Source: CAZGKX01 sp964525945 (GTDB taxonomy: Bacteria > Pseudomonadota > Gammaproteobacteria > Legionellales > Legionellaceae). Taken from it: a stretch of 48,855 bases of DNA. Within the stretch, counting starts at the first letter, position 1. Each line of letters begins with the position of its first letter. Position numbers and translations under genes: made by a program. A model generated the notes under the pieces. That model searched no databases and was not told the DNA's origin. It saw only the letters and a list, made by a program, of their open reading frames with translations. Positions 8,388 to 16,637 of this stretch are shown piece after piece. The DNA lies in assembly GCA_964525945.1 (NCBI GenBank), contig CAZGKX010000012.1, positions 1 to 48,855 on the forward strand, read 5' to 3'.

Positions 8388-9467
8388 ATGCATTGGGTTC
8401 GTTTGTTTTTATTTTCCTTGTTGTTTGTCAATTATAGTGTTTGGGCCGACGACGGTATTACCATCGTTGGTGAGGTCGAAGAATCCATCCAGCTCAATCC
8501 AAAATTGCAGGCCCAATCCGGTCTGAAAGCGTCCAATTCCAGTAAACACATTAAGCTTCTTGAATATCACTTGTCTGACCAAGCGCAGCAAAAAGTCTAT
8601 GAACGTGTTGAGCAAACGTTGCAAAATGAAGAAAGTGGAATACCTGAACCATCAGAACGATTGACCTCCACGTCCAAAGCCAAGCAATTGGGCATGAACA
8701 ATGTACCAGTGTTTGATCAAGGTAACCATGGCACTTGTGTCACCTTTGCCGTTACAGCAGCCCTTGATGCCACGTTAAAAAAGGGCGATTACATCAGCCA
8801 GTTATGTTTGCTGGAATTGGGGCAATATTTGGAAAATAACAACACTGGAAAAAGTGGTTGGAATGGTTACTGGAACACGAAAATGTTGCAGCGCATTGAT
8901 CAATATGGAATTATCAACCTCAAAAACCAGCGTCAATATGGATGCGGGGGTGTAACAGAATACCCTTATTTTTCGACCCCTAATAGTTTCATGGCGCCGG
9001 ATGAATATTCAAAATACAGTGAAGCCATTGCCCCTAGCCAAACAACTTGGCAAGCTATTTTAACCAAGCAACCGAAAACAACCGCTGAAATGAACGCTTA
9101 TGTGAACAATGTAAAAGCTGCGCTTAAAGCGGGAAATCGTGTGACATTTGGTGTATTGCTGCCTCGCACGGACTTAGGCACAGCGGGCGCTGTAGGTTGG
9201 CATCATTATTTCAAAGACACCTGGGTCCTTACCACGGATATCATCAAAGGTTTGGATTCGCAAGACAAGATACCCGGTCATGCGATGATTATCACCGGCT
9301 ACGATGACAATGCTGTTGCCATGGATAATTATGGTTATCGCCACCACGGGTTATTTACGGTACGCAACTCATGGGGTTGGATGGCGGGTGATTGGGGTGA
9401 TTTTTACATGTCGTATGATTATTTTAAAACATTGTCCACAGAAGCATTGCAAGTTCATCGGGTGTAG
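8388..9467 (+). CDS. Secreted papain-like (C1) cysteine peptidase
   Basis: Probable exported cysteine protease of the papain superfamily. The ATG at 8388 is chosen over the GTG at 8385 because GGGG lies 7 nt upstream. It starts a signal peptide (MHWVRLFLFSLLFVNYSVWA, cut before DDG). After a ~90-residue region that may act as a propeptide, the catalytic core shows PVFDQGNHGTCVTFAVTAA (oxyanion Gln and nucleophile Cys), PGHAMIITGYDD (catalytic His) and FTVRNSWGWMAGDWGDFYM (catalytic Asn), in the correct order. Length 359 aa. Similar peptidases occur across Legionella; whether it leaves the cell is not visible. It appears to be a single-gene unit ending at a strong hairpin. Confidence 0.87.
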   Translation: MHWVRLFLFSLLFVNYSVWADDGITIVGEVEESIQLNPKLQAQSGLKASNSSKHIKLLEYHLSDQAQQKVYERVEQTLQNEESGIPEPSERLTSTSKAKQLGMNNVPVFDQGNHGTCVTFAVTAALDATLKKGDYISQLCLLELGQYLENNNTGKSGWNGYWNTKMLQRIDQYGIINLKNQRQYGCGGVTEYPYFSTPNSFMAPDEYSKYSEAIAPSQTTWQAILTKQPKTTAEMNAYVNNVKAALKAGNRVTFGVLLPRTDLGTAGAVGWHHYFKDTWVLTTDIIKGLDSQDKIPGHAMIITGYDDNAVAMDNYGYRHHGLFTVRNSWGWMAGDWGDFYMSYDYFKTLSTEALQVHRV

Positions 9468-9482
9468 TGGATTGGTTTAACT

Positions 9483-9514
9483 GCAGAACCGCGACCGCAA
9501 AGAGGCGGTTCTGC
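9483..9514. terminator. Strong hairpin between peptidase and dksA
   Basis: GCAGAACCGC (9483-9492) and GCGGTTCTGC (9505-9514) are perfect 10-bp complements with a 12-nt loop. They lie between the ends of two convergent genes and probably stop both transcripts, although no long T-run follows. Confidence 0.65.
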
Positions 9515-9527
9515 TGCGATAGTATGT

Positions 9528-9959
9528 TTAATCGCCTTGGTTTTGACGTTCTTTGATTTCAGACAAGGTTTTGCAGTCGATGCAAAGTGTAGCTGTTGGA
9601 CGAGCTTCTAAACGACGCAGGCCAATTTCAATTCCACAGGCTTCACAATAACCAAATTCTTCATCACGCAGCCGTTCAAGTGCATCTTCAATTTTTTTAA
9701 TGAGTTTTCGCTCACGATCACGGGTGCGTAACTCAATGCTGAATTCTTCTTCTTGGCTGGCTCGATCGGACGGATCAGGAAAGTTTGCAGCTTCATCTTT
9801 CATGTGAGTCACCGTTCTATCGACTTCTTCCATCAATGATTGGCGCCATGCAAGCAGAATTTGTTCAATGTGCTCTAGTTGCATTTCGTTCATGTATTCT
9901 TCACCATCAGTTTCCTGATAGGGGGCAATTCCCATATTGCCAACTGTACTGGTTTTCAC
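9528..9959 (-). CDS. dksA: RNA polymerase-binding regulator DksA
   Basis: Binds the secondary channel of RNA polymerase and, with ppGpp, adjusts transcription in the stringent response; in Legionella it helps control differentiation. The body is nearly identical to E. coli DksA: PYQETDGEEYMNEMQLEHIEQ, the coiled-coil tip DPSDRASQEEEFS with its conserved aspartates, and a zinc finger with cysteines in CEACG and CIDC. The start is uncertain. The GTG at 9959 is preceded at 6 nt by a GAGTGAG stretch and gives a 143-aa protein. The longer frame (TTG 10019, ATG 10016) adds 20 residues that do not resemble DksA and has no ribosome binding site. A long G-tract sits upstream of its promoter region. 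Confidence 0.93.
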   Translation of the reverse strand: MKTSTVGNMGIAPYQETDGEEYMNEMQLEHIEQILLAWRQSLMEEVDRTVTHMKDEAANFPDPSDRASQEEEFSIELRTRDRERKLIKKIEDALERLRDEEFGYCEACGIEIGLRRLEARPTATLCIDCKTLSEIKERQNQGD

Positions 9960-10119
9960 GGTGTACTCACTCTTATTGTTAAAGGGGGTAGGTATATCAA
10001 AAAATAGCTTATTCATCAACTATAGCTTATAAAAATGACTTCTGCACCGTTTATTTTTGTGTATTTTTAAATCACTCCATCTTTTTTATATTAAATATGA
10101 AATAAAATAATCCCATCAC

Positions 10120-10136
10120 GGGGGGGGGGGAGGGGG
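10120..10136. repeat. Poly-G tract (11 G, A, 5 G) upstream of dksA
   Basis: Seventeen bases contain only one non-G. It borders the copied prmC fragment exactly and lies ~160 bp upstream of the dksA start, on the side its promoter would be. Such tracts change length easily by slippage and can tune promoters or form G-quadruplexes. They are also sequencing trouble spots. Confidence 0.6.
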
Positions 10137-10137
10137 T

Positions 10138-10355
10138 GATAGCCGCCGGTGACACGTGCTCATTATTGGTAATCCTGCCAAGTGTTTATTTTTTGATAGC
10201 CATGTTGTTTGAAAAAAGAGGTAATTGGTTCTTTTTGATCATAGCCATGTTCCAACAATAAAAAACCATTGGGTCGTAACCACTGATAACTTTCTTGAAT
10301 GAGGTGTTGAAAATCATCCCAACCGTCTTGGTCACTCACCCATGCTTCATTGGGT
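10138..10355 (-). pseudogene. Degenerate duplicate of the prmC 3' end
   Basis: These 218 bases align without gaps to 11848-12065, the 3' end of the intact prmC, with about 15 differences (roughly 93% identity, counted by eye). The copied reading frame still reads SYQWLRPNGFLLLEHGYDQKE, HGYQKINTWQDYQ, but then has two consecutive stops (TAA TGA) where prmC reads GGA TTA. Similarity fades upstream of 10355. The frame remains open to 10387 with unrelated sequence. There is no catalytic NPPY segment, so it cannot be a working methyltransferase. Together with the intact copy it makes a direct repeat flanking the ATPase gene. Confidence 0.85.
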
Positions 10356-10455
10356 GCAGAAACGTAACAAATACGACCTAGACCCAACTATATTGGATGA
10401 CAGGCGTATGACAGACGCTCTTCGTCAGTAAATAACTCAAAACGTTTATCATTGA

Positions 10456-10506
10456 ATTATCACATCACCTATGTGATAATGATTGTATCACACTGATGAT
10501 GCGATA
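10456..10506 (+). promoter_or_regulatory. Alternating GTGATA half-site array before the ATPase gene
   Basis: ATTATCACAT (10456-10465) and ATGTGATAAT (10471-10480) form a perfect 10-bp inverted repeat with a 5-nt spacer. The motif continues: TATCAC at 10486-10491 and GCGATA at 10501-10506. The four half-sites alternate in direction with centres about 15, 13 and 15 bp apart and end 6 bp before the ATPase start codon. This suggests binding of a dimeric repressor, possibly cooperative. The regulator is unknown. Confidence 0.5.
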
Positions 10507-10512
10507 CTAGCG

Positions 10513-11650
10513 ATGAAAGATCTAACAAGATATTTTCCACAAGGCATTGCCACTGACATTTCTTTTTGTAACCGAGACAAAGAGCGGACCGATTTAAAAC
10601 ATAGTATAGAAAGGCATGAGCACATTGTGTTGGTTGCTCCGAGACGCTATGGTAAAACAAGTTTAGTCATGCAAGTGCTCAAGGAAAATGACTTTCCTGG
10701 CGCTTGCATTGATTTCTTTTTTGTATTGACGCAAAATGATGTNNNNNNNNNNGAAGCTATTGATGGAAGGGATCTCAAAAATAATGACGGATCTACTACC
10801 ACCCACTAAAGCTGCTTGTGCAAAATTAATAGAGTCAATTGCCACGTTTAATCCTAAATTAACGTTCAATCTCTTGGGTCAAACCCTTGAAATATCGACA
10901 AAGCAAACGACTGAAAAAAGTATTTCAGAATTACTCTTGGCGCTGGACTATGTTGCGGACAAAGCACAAAAAACCTGTGTTATTATTTTTGATGAATTTC
11001 AGCAAATCGGTGAATTAAAAGAAAATCATGCTGTTGAAGCGGCAATAAGACACGCAGTAGAGCGTAGTCAGAATATCAGTTATATTTTTTGTGGCAGTAA
11101 ACGACATTTATTAAGTGAAATGTTTAGTGACAAATCTAGACCGTTGTACCATCTATGTGACTTAATGTCTATCGAGCGAATTGAAGACCACGCTTATCAT
11201 TTGTTTTTAAATAAACTGGCCAAAAATAAATGGATGCAGTCGCTACAAGATGATGTTATTCAAGAAATCAGCCATTTAACAGAAAATCATCCTTATTATG
11301 TTAATGCGCTGTGCCGTCGTTTATGGCGGCATGATGCACCACCCTCCTTAGGTGAGGTTAGAAACACTTGGAGTGATTTTGTGGATCAGCAAAAAGACTG
11401 GATCAGTAATGAGCTTGTTCAGTTGACTTTAAACCGACGAAAAGTACTCACAACACTTGCATACGAGCCGACTCATTTTTTTCAAGGCCAAGTTTTTTCA
11501 GCAAGCACCGGTTTGACGCCATCAAGTATTAATAAATGCATCTCTGATTTACGCAAATTTGATATGATTTATCAGGACAAAAGTGGTTACTATCGAGTAC
11601 TTGATCCTGCTATTGCTTATTTTATACGGCAACATGCGCTGAGAGATTAA
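10513..11650 (+). CDS. AAA/archaeal-type ATPase (interrupted by a 10-N gap)
   Basis: Stand-alone P-loop ATPase of the 'archaeal ATPase' type, common in mobile and accessory regions; its cellular role is unknown. The N-terminal part has Walker A in VAPRRYGKTSLV. After the gap come Walker B in CVIIFDEFQQIGEL, a sensor-like segment FCGSKRHLLSEM, and a C-terminal winged-helix-like region (LTPSSINKCISDLRKFDMIYQDKSGYYRVLDPAIAYFI). The reading frame changes across the N-run. The flanking text (LTQNDV ... KLLMEGISKIM) suggests only a few residues are missing, so the gene is probably intact at ~375 aa. The ATG at 10513 is preferred to a TTG at 10483, which lies inside the half-site array. The gene sits between two copies of the prmC 3' end and has no partner. 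Confidence 0.75.
10743..10752. other. Assembly gap (10 N) inside the ATPase gene
   Basis: A run of exactly ten N, as scaffolders insert. The reading frame is different on the two sides, so the true length is not ten bases. Confidence 0.95.
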
Positions 11651-11830
11651 AAGCGGCGTACTGTGAGGCGTACTCGCTCCATCAATTTGACCATTAAGGC
11701 CATCAAAACGGGTTGCGTATTTAGGGGTATGACAATCAATGGAGTCGGATAAGCAGTGATCGTTGCCGGCCACTCACTTCAAATATATCGTGAACTAGAT
11801 GAGAGGTAAAATTCAGGAGGTATTCCTGCC

Positions 11831-12673
11831 TTAATTAATAAATGGTCGATAGCCGCCTGTGACACGTGCTAATCCTTGGTAATCCTGCCAAGTGTTTATT
11901 TTTTGATAACCATGTTGTTTGAAAAAAGAGGTGATTGGTTCTTTTTGATCATAACCATGTTCCAACAATAAAAAACCATTGGGTCGTAACCACTGATAAC
12001 TTTCTTGAATGAGGTGTTGTATATCATCCAAACCGTCTTGGCCACTCACCAATGCTTCGTGGGGTTCAAACCGCACATCCCCTTGGGTTAAATGTTCATC
12101 GTGCTGAGCAATATAAGGAGGGTTCGAGACAATGGCATGAAATTGTTGTGGTTTGATCTTGGTAAACCAATCAGATTGTATGATTTTGACATTGCCGAAT
12201 GCATATTTTGCAGCATTTTTCTGAGCCAGAACCACCGCTTCTTCTTTCTTATCACACGCAAGAATTTGCCACTGAGGGCGTTCTGAAGCCAGTGCTAGAG
12301 CAATTGCGCCAGTCCCTGTTCCCAAATCCAAAACCGTTGCTGCCGTGCTTGCTGGCAACATTTGCAGCGTGCATTCGACCAATAACTCTGTTTCTGGACG
12401 GGGAATGAGCGTTGAACCATTCACCTCCAGCATCAACGACCAAAACTCTCGCTGACCGATCAAGTAAGCGATGGGTAACCCCGTTGCGCGTTTTTGAACC
12501 GCTTCTTGGTACGATTGCATTTCAGGGGATGTGAGTTCTGCATCGCCATGGGCATACAGATAAGTACGGGGTTTGTCCAAACAGTGGCATAAAAGCAGTT
12601 CAGCATCCAGTCGCGGGCTTTCACTGGTTTTGGACAAGACGGCAATGGCTTGTTTTAAAACATCATTGATCAT
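11831..12673 (-). CDS. prmC: Release factor glutamine methyltransferase PrmC (HemK)
   Basis: N5-methylates the glutamine of the GGQ motif in release factors RF1 and RF2 using S-adenosylmethionine. At 280 aa it has an N-terminal helical domain (1-75) and a Rossmann-type methyltransferase domain with VLDLGTGTGAIALALA (SAM loop, 116-123) and the catalytic VSNPPYIA (NPPY 184-187). The start overlaps the end of prfA by 11 bp, showing translational coupling to its own substrate gene. Its last 218 bases are duplicated at 10138-10355. The open interval from the ATPase stop (11651) to 11830 holds a tandem GGCGTACT repeat and nothing else clear. Confidence 0.95.
   Translation of the reverse strand: MINDVLKQAIAVLSKTSESPRLDAELLLCHCLDKPRTYLYAHGDAELTSPEMQSYQEAVQKRATGLPIAYLIGQREFWSLMLEVNGSTLIPRPETELLVECTLQMLPASTAATVLDLGTGTGAIALALASERPQWQILACDKKEEAVVLAQKNAAKYAFGNVKIIQSDWFTKIKPQQFHAIVSNPPYIAQHDEHLTQGDVRFEPHEALVSGQDGLDDIQHLIQESYQWLRPNGFLLLEHGYDQKEPITSFFKQHGYQKINTWQDYQGLARVTGGYRPFIN
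11848..12065. repeat. Intact-side copy of the prmC 3' direct repeat
   Basis: Part of prmC that is repeated in the same orientation at 10138-10355 with equal length and ~93% identity. The two copies bracket the ATPase gene, 1710 bp apart start to start, so recombination between them would delete the ATPase. Confidence 0.85.
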
Positions 12674-13754
12674 GACGGCCTAATTCAGCAAGCAATTCGG
12701 CATGGTATTCACGTTTTAATGCATCAATGACCATGGATAAATCACCTTCCATGACATCGTTCAGCTGATAGATGGTTAGATTAATGCGATGATCGGTGAG
12801 GCGTCCTTGCGGGAAATTATAGGTGCGAATTCGCTCGGAACGATCACCACTGCCCACCAATGATTTGCGGGTTTGTGCCTGTTCTTGGCGTTGTTTGGTT
12901 TGCTCAGCATTGAGTAGGCGTGTTTTTAACAGAGCCATCGCTTTGGCACGGTTTTTATGTTGTGAACGTTCATCTTGGCATTCCACCACCACTCCGGTGG
13001 GTAGATGGGTGATCCGGATTGCTGAATCTGTTTTGTTGACGTGCTGGCCACCCGCGCCTGAGGAGCGATAGGTATCAATGCGTAAATCTTCGCTGCTGAT
13101 TTCTACATCATCAATGGCTTCCACTTCCGGCAAGATAGCAACAGTACAGGCTGAGGTGTGGACACGGCCTTGCGATTCCGTGGAAGGCACGCGTTGCACG
13201 CGGTGTGCGCCTGATTCAAATTTTAATTGTGCGTAAACGCTATGGCCACTGATGCGAGCAATGATTTCTTTAAAGCCACCATGTTCGCCATGGCTTTCGC
13301 TCACGATTTCTAAATGCCAACCTTGTGTTTCACTGTAACGGCTGTACATTCGAAATAAATCGCCAGCAAAGATCGCTGCTTCATCACCACCGGTACCGGC
13401 TCTGACTTCCAAGTAAATATTTCGATCATCGTCAGGATCCTTGGGGATCAAGTGCCACTGCAATTCTTCGTCCAAGGTATCAAGGGTGCTCTTGGCCGCA
13501 TCCAATTCTTCAGAGGCAATGGCTGCAAGCTCTGCATCGTCACCTTCCATCATTTCTTGCAGCGAGCTCACATCTAAACACGCGGCCAGGTAACGTTCAT
13601 AACAAACGGTGATGGGTTCTAATTGTGCGTATTCTTTTGACAATGCTTTAAATTGCTGTTGATCAGAAATAACCGTGGCGTCGGATAACAAGCGTCCAAT
13701 TTCTTGAAAGCGCTCATGCATTTGTTCAAGTTTCAGTTCAAGTGATTTCTTCAT
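12663..13754 (-). CDS. prfA: Peptide chain release factor 1
   Basis: Recognises UAA and UAG stop codons and triggers peptide release on the ribosome. Full length at 363 aa. The GGQ motif that enters the peptidyl-transferase centre is in SSGAGGQHVNKTDSAIR (about residue 233). The codon-reading tripeptide is PST in QRVPSTESQGRVHTSAC, where E. coli has PAT. The downstream segment ECQDERSQHKNRAKAM is standard. It is the middle gene of hemA-prfA-prmC; its start overlaps hemA by 17 bp and its end overlaps prmC, so all three are translated from one message. The modifying enzyme PrmC is encoded next to it. Confidence 0.96.
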   Translation of the reverse strand: MKKSLELKLEQMHERFQEIGRLLSDATVISDQQQFKALSKEYAQLEPITVCYERYLAACLDVSSLQEMMEGDDAELAAIASEELDAAKSTLDTLDEELQWHLIPKDPDDDRNIYLEVRAGTGGDEAAIFAGDLFRMYSRYSETQGWHLEIVSESHGEHGGFKEIIARISGHSVYAQLKFESGAHRVQRVPSTESQGRVHTSACTVAILPEVEAIDDVEISSEDLRIDTYRSSGAGGQHVNKTDSAIRITHLPTGVVVECQDERSQHKNRAKAMALLKTRLLNAEQTKQRQEQAQTRKSLVGSGDRSERIRTYNFPQGRLTDHRINLTIYQLNDVMEGDLSMVIDALKREYHAELLAELGRHDQ

Positions 13755-15009
13755 GATTGGGTTGGGTTACCGATGTATTAAAAAGATATTGAGCCAAATC
13801 GAGCAAATCCAGCCGATCATCCCATGCTGCCTGCTTAATTCCGACGGTTGGAGCGTGCGTCAATTTATTCACTAAGCGCGCACTGAACTCTGTTAATACG
13901 CGTTGCTGATCTTGGCCTGCGGATAATTTCAGCATTGCGCGTTGTAATTCTTGTTGCGCTAAATCGTGCATCTGTTCTCGATAGTCACACAGCAGTGTTT
14001 TAGCTTTTAAAGAGCGGTGCCAACGCACATAACGATCCAACTCACTTTCAATCAATTCTTCAGCATGCAAGGCATTGGCTCGCCGTTCATTCATGCCTTT
14101 TTCGATACGGCCGTTTAAGTCGTCAATGTTGTACAAATGCACATGATCCAAATCTGCCACATTGGCTTCAATGTCACGTGGGACCGCAAGATCCAGTAAA
14201 AACATCGGCGCATTGGCCCGTTTGGACAAGGCATGTTTCACCAGGCTTTTGCAAATAAAAGGCAGAGGACAAGCTGTGGCCGAAATGACAATGTCCGCTT
14301 CGGATAAATAATCGGGTATATCGCCAATGGAAAGTGCTTGGCCTGAGAATGTTGCCGCCAAATGTTCTGCTTTTTCTTGGGTACGATTCGCGATCATAAA
14401 GTGTCGTACACCTTGTTTGTGTAAATATTTTCCCACCAAAGCAGCCGTTTCCCCGGAGCCGATGATAAAGACGTTGAGTGAGGAGTAATCAGGAAAAAAT
14501 TGGCCAATCAATTGCACTGCGGCAAAGGCAATGGATACAGGATTATTGCCTATACCGCTCTTGTGCCTTACCCGTTTGCTGGCATTAAAAATATATTGAA
14601 AAACGGGCCGCAGATTTTGTTTGATCGTGCCGGCTCGACAGGCTTGCTGGTAAGCTTGTTTCATTTGGCCGAGGATTTGAGGTTCCCCCAACATCATGGA
14701 GTCCAAGCCTGTTGCGACACGTAACGTATGGTGTACCCCTTGATGACCGTGGTGCATATAAAAATAAGGAGCAATGTCTTGGGGTGCCAGCTGATGTTCA
14801 CGGGCAAGCCATGGAATAATGCTGCTTGGATCATTGGTGTCGCAATATATCTCAGTGCGATTGCATGTGGATAAAATAGCGGCTTCATTGACCGTGGGCA
14901 AGCCCACCAACTCATTGAGTAGTGTATCTTGGGCCGTTACTGGAAGTGCCATTTTTTCTCGCACATCCAGCGGCGCTGTTTTATGATTTAATCCGCAGGC
15001 AACAAACAC
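13738..15009 (-). CDS. hemA: Glutamyl-tRNA reductase
   Basis: First committed enzyme of tetrapyrrole (haem) synthesis by the C5 route: reduces glutamyl-tRNA(Glu) with NADPH to glutamate-1-semialdehyde. Length 423 aa. Family marks are GLNHKTAPLDVREK at the N-terminus, the nucleophile Cys49 in ILSTCNRTEIY, GLDSMMLGEPQILGQMKQAY, the NADPH-binding segment FIIGSGETAALVGKYL, ANRTQEKAEHLA and LFLLDLAVPRDIE-like MFLLDLAVPRDIEANV, with a C-terminal helical dimerisation region. It leads the hemA-prfA-prmC operon, a usual arrangement in gammaproteobacteria. A 14-bp AT palindrome upstream at 15090 may be part of its control region. Confidence 0.96.
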   Translation of the reverse strand: MFVACGLNHKTAPLDVREKMALPVTAQDTLLNELVGLPTVNEAAILSTCNRTEIYCDTNDPSSIIPWLAREHQLAPQDIAPYFYMHHGHQGVHHTLRVATGLDSMMLGEPQILGQMKQAYQQACRAGTIKQNLRPVFQYIFNASKRVRHKSGIGNNPVSIAFAAVQLIGQFFPDYSSLNVFIIGSGETAALVGKYLHKQGVRHFMIANRTQEKAEHLAATFSGQALSIGDIPDYLSEADIVISATACPLPFICKSLVKHALSKRANAPMFLLDLAVPRDIEANVADLDHVHLYNIDDLNGRIEKGMNERRANALHAEELIESELDRYVRWHRSLKAKTLLCDYREQMHDLAQQELQRAMLKLSAGQDQQRVLTEFSARLVNKLTHAPTVGIKQAAWDDRLDLLDLAQYLFNTSVTQPNHEEIT

Positions 15010-15089
15010 AATAGAATAATAACCCGTAAAGAAGGTGGTGATTGTAAACCATCGCGCGCCTAATTTGTAGGTCTGGCGTTCAAAAGAAC

Positions 15090-15122
15090 AATAATTAATT
15101 ATTTTGAGCTTTAATTGCTCAA
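15090..15122. promoter_or_regulatory. AT palindrome plus hairpin in the hemA upstream interval
   Basis: AATAATTAATTATT (15090-15103) is a perfect 14-bp palindrome. It is followed at once by TTGAGC-7 nt-GCTCAA (15104-15122). The pair lies ~80 bp upstream of hemA and ~130 bp before the small gene at 15254, in a 244-bp divergent interval with no other clear element except TGCCA-T-TGGCA near 15206. Likely control region; protein unknown. Confidence 0.35.
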
Positions 15123-15253
15123 GTTTTGATCCGTTCTGCCGTCAATACAATTATCCATTGAGCAGTCACACGTGCTGTATAGATTGCGAATCAGATAATT
15201 TAGTGGGATGCCATTGGCATGAGCAGAAAATAACTTGATAATAGGAGCGCAAC

Positions 15254-15527
15254 ATGGAAATTATTTTTCATGGTAAACATGATACAGGCGAAGCCGCTGA
15301 TAGTTTGGCCAGTATTATTCGCTTATTCAATGAACGCTACCATATTGGGCAATTTAGGGAAATACATTTATCCATCACTTTGGTGGATGAGGCAGGCTCC
15401 GATGTGGAATTGGTGGACAGCGAAACGGATCAAGCATACCGAGTGTTCGATGTGTATCGCCAAGGNNNNNNNNNNCAGAGAAGCAGATAAACCGCCATTA
15501 AAGTTGGTGATTGATAATACTCGTTAA
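15254..15527 (+). CDS. Small conserved-looking protein of unknown function (contains N gap)
   Basis: Not recognised as a named family. A strong ribosome binding site (AGGAG, 7 nt before ATG) supports the start. The first 71 residues (MEIIFHGKHDTGEAADSLAS..., FREIHLSITLVDEAGSDVELVDSE, YRVFDVYRQ) read as a compact alpha/beta domain of about 90 aa with no signal peptide or membrane segment. A 10-N gap then interrupts it; after the gap the frame resumes with READKPPLKLVIDNTR and stop. The stop overlaps the ribosome binding site of the M50 protease gene (8-nt spacing), so the two are probably co-transcribed and coupled. Function cannot be inferred beyond this linkage. Confidence 0.7.
15466..15475. 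other. Assembly gap (10 N) inside the small gene
   Basis: Exactly ten N; the frame differs on the two sides, so the true gap length is not ten. Confidence 0.95.
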
Positions 15528-15535
15528 GGACACGC

Positions 15536-16615
15536 ATGGATGTGATCTGGGGAATACTGGCTGTTGTATGGAGTCTCCTATTGGTGGTCGGTCTTCACGA
15601 AGCAGGTCATGCAATTGCTGCCTATTGGCTAGGGGTTCGCATAAAATCCATCACCATTGGTTTTGGAAAACCATTGTGGGCATGGCAATTCAGGGGTGTC
15701 GAATGGGTGTGGGCACTGTGGCCTCTTGGAGGTTCCGTGGATCTGCTGAATACACGGATTGCCACCGTTTCCCCTGATTTATACACGCGATGTTTTGATA
15801 AAAAAGCAATCTGGGTACGAATTGTTATTCTTTTGTCAGGGGTTGTCGCAAATTTAATCACAGCTTGGCTGGCCTTCGTTTTGATCGCCATGTTAGGGTA
15901 CAAACAACTGCCCCCCATTCTTGCTACGGTTACACCCGCCAGTATCGCTGCAAACGCACAACTTACCCCGGGCGATACAGTGCTTGCTGTGGCAGGGCAT
16001 GCGACAACCTCTTGGCAAAAAGTGGGCATGCAATTCATCGCCCATTTGGGAGAAAAAAATATCCCCTTGATCATAAAGCACAACAATGGTGCATTGTTTT
16101 CTACCTCATTGGATTTAAGCCGGTGGCAATACCACGCTAAAGAAACGTCGCTGTTGACAAGCATGGGAATTACACCCAATACCTCAGCCTCCAATATTCA
16201 ATACGTCGAAGGGATTTCATTGTGGTCAGCGAGCCAACAGGCTGGGTTGCAAATCTGTGAAATTTTCAATTTTTTTATCAGCATGCTGCAGAAATTGCTA
16301 ACGGGCACTCTTCCTTTTATGCTGCTGCTTGGGCCTATAGGTTTTTTTAGTGCGATGATGGATTCCTTTTTTCAAGGGCTGGTTGTTTTTTTATCGTTCA
16401 TTGCTCATTTAAGTGTATCGATGATCGTGATCAATTTATTGCCTATTCCTGGATTGGATGGTGGTTCGATTGTTTATGCGTTGATCGAAAAAATAAGAGG
16501 CAAGCCTGTTTCTACCGCGTTTGAAGTGTTGTTGCATCGTTTGATTTTCATTGCATTATCCCTTGTGTTCATTCAATTATTGTTGAATGATTTGCATCGA
16601 TACCTTGGAAAATAA
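15536..16615 (+). CDS. RseP-like M50 site-2 zinc metalloprotease (short form)
   Basis: Intramembrane zinc protease of family M50, related to RseP, which cuts membrane-embedded anti-sigma factors. HEAGH at residues 21-25 within the first membrane segment supplies two zinc ligands and the catalytic Glu. PIPGLDGGSIVYAL near the C-terminus supplies the third ligand (Asp). Other marks are GFGKPLWAW, WPLGGSVDLL and the LLGPIGFFSA segment, with four membrane segments. At 359 aa it is shorter than RseP (~450) and seems to have only one PDZ-like domain (~115-190). It is not in the usual dxr-rseP-bamA setting, so it is more likely a specialised paralogue than the sigma-E protease. It is followed 22 nt later by an 855-aa unknown protein, a candidate partner or substrate. 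Confidence 0.88.
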   Translation: MDVIWGILAVVWSLLLVVGLHEAGHAIAAYWLGVRIKSITIGFGKPLWAWQFRGVEWVWALWPLGGSVDLLNTRIATVSPDLYTRCFDKKAIWVRIVILLSGVVANLITAWLAFVLIAMLGYKQLPPILATVTPASIAANAQLTPGDTVLAVAGHATTSWQKVGMQFIAHLGEKNIPLIIKHNNGALFSTSLDLSRWQYHAKETSLLTSMGITPNTSASNIQYVEGISLWSASQQAGLQICEIFNFFISMLQKLLTGTLPFMLLLGPIGFFSAMMDSFFQGLVVFLSFIAHLSVSMIVINLLPIPGLDGGSIVYALIEKIRGKPVSTAFEVLLHRLIFIALSLVFIQLLLNDLHRYLGK

Positions 16616-16637
16616 TAGACCATAAAGGAGCTAACGA

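Noticed and set aside
9960..10019. Longer DksA N-terminus from TTG 10019 or ATG 10016
   Set aside because: The extra residues do not look like DksA and there is no ribosome binding site; kept only as an alternative.
10163..10387. A separate small gene of 74 codons
   Set aside because: Its body is a copy of the prmC C-terminus and it ends in two stops; the first codons are unrelated sequence. It is a relic.
10483..10512. Upstream TTG start for the ATPase
   Set aside because: The added codons lie within the alternating half-site array and have no ribosome binding site; the ATG at 10513 starts the conserved-looking part.
15010..15253. A tRNA or small RNA in the hemA upstream interval
   Set aside because: No cloverleaf or terminator-ended RNA could be seen, only a palindrome and a short stem.
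15536..16615. The housekeeping rseP
   Set aside because: It is too short, seems to have one PDZ-like domain, and is not beside dxr or bamA.
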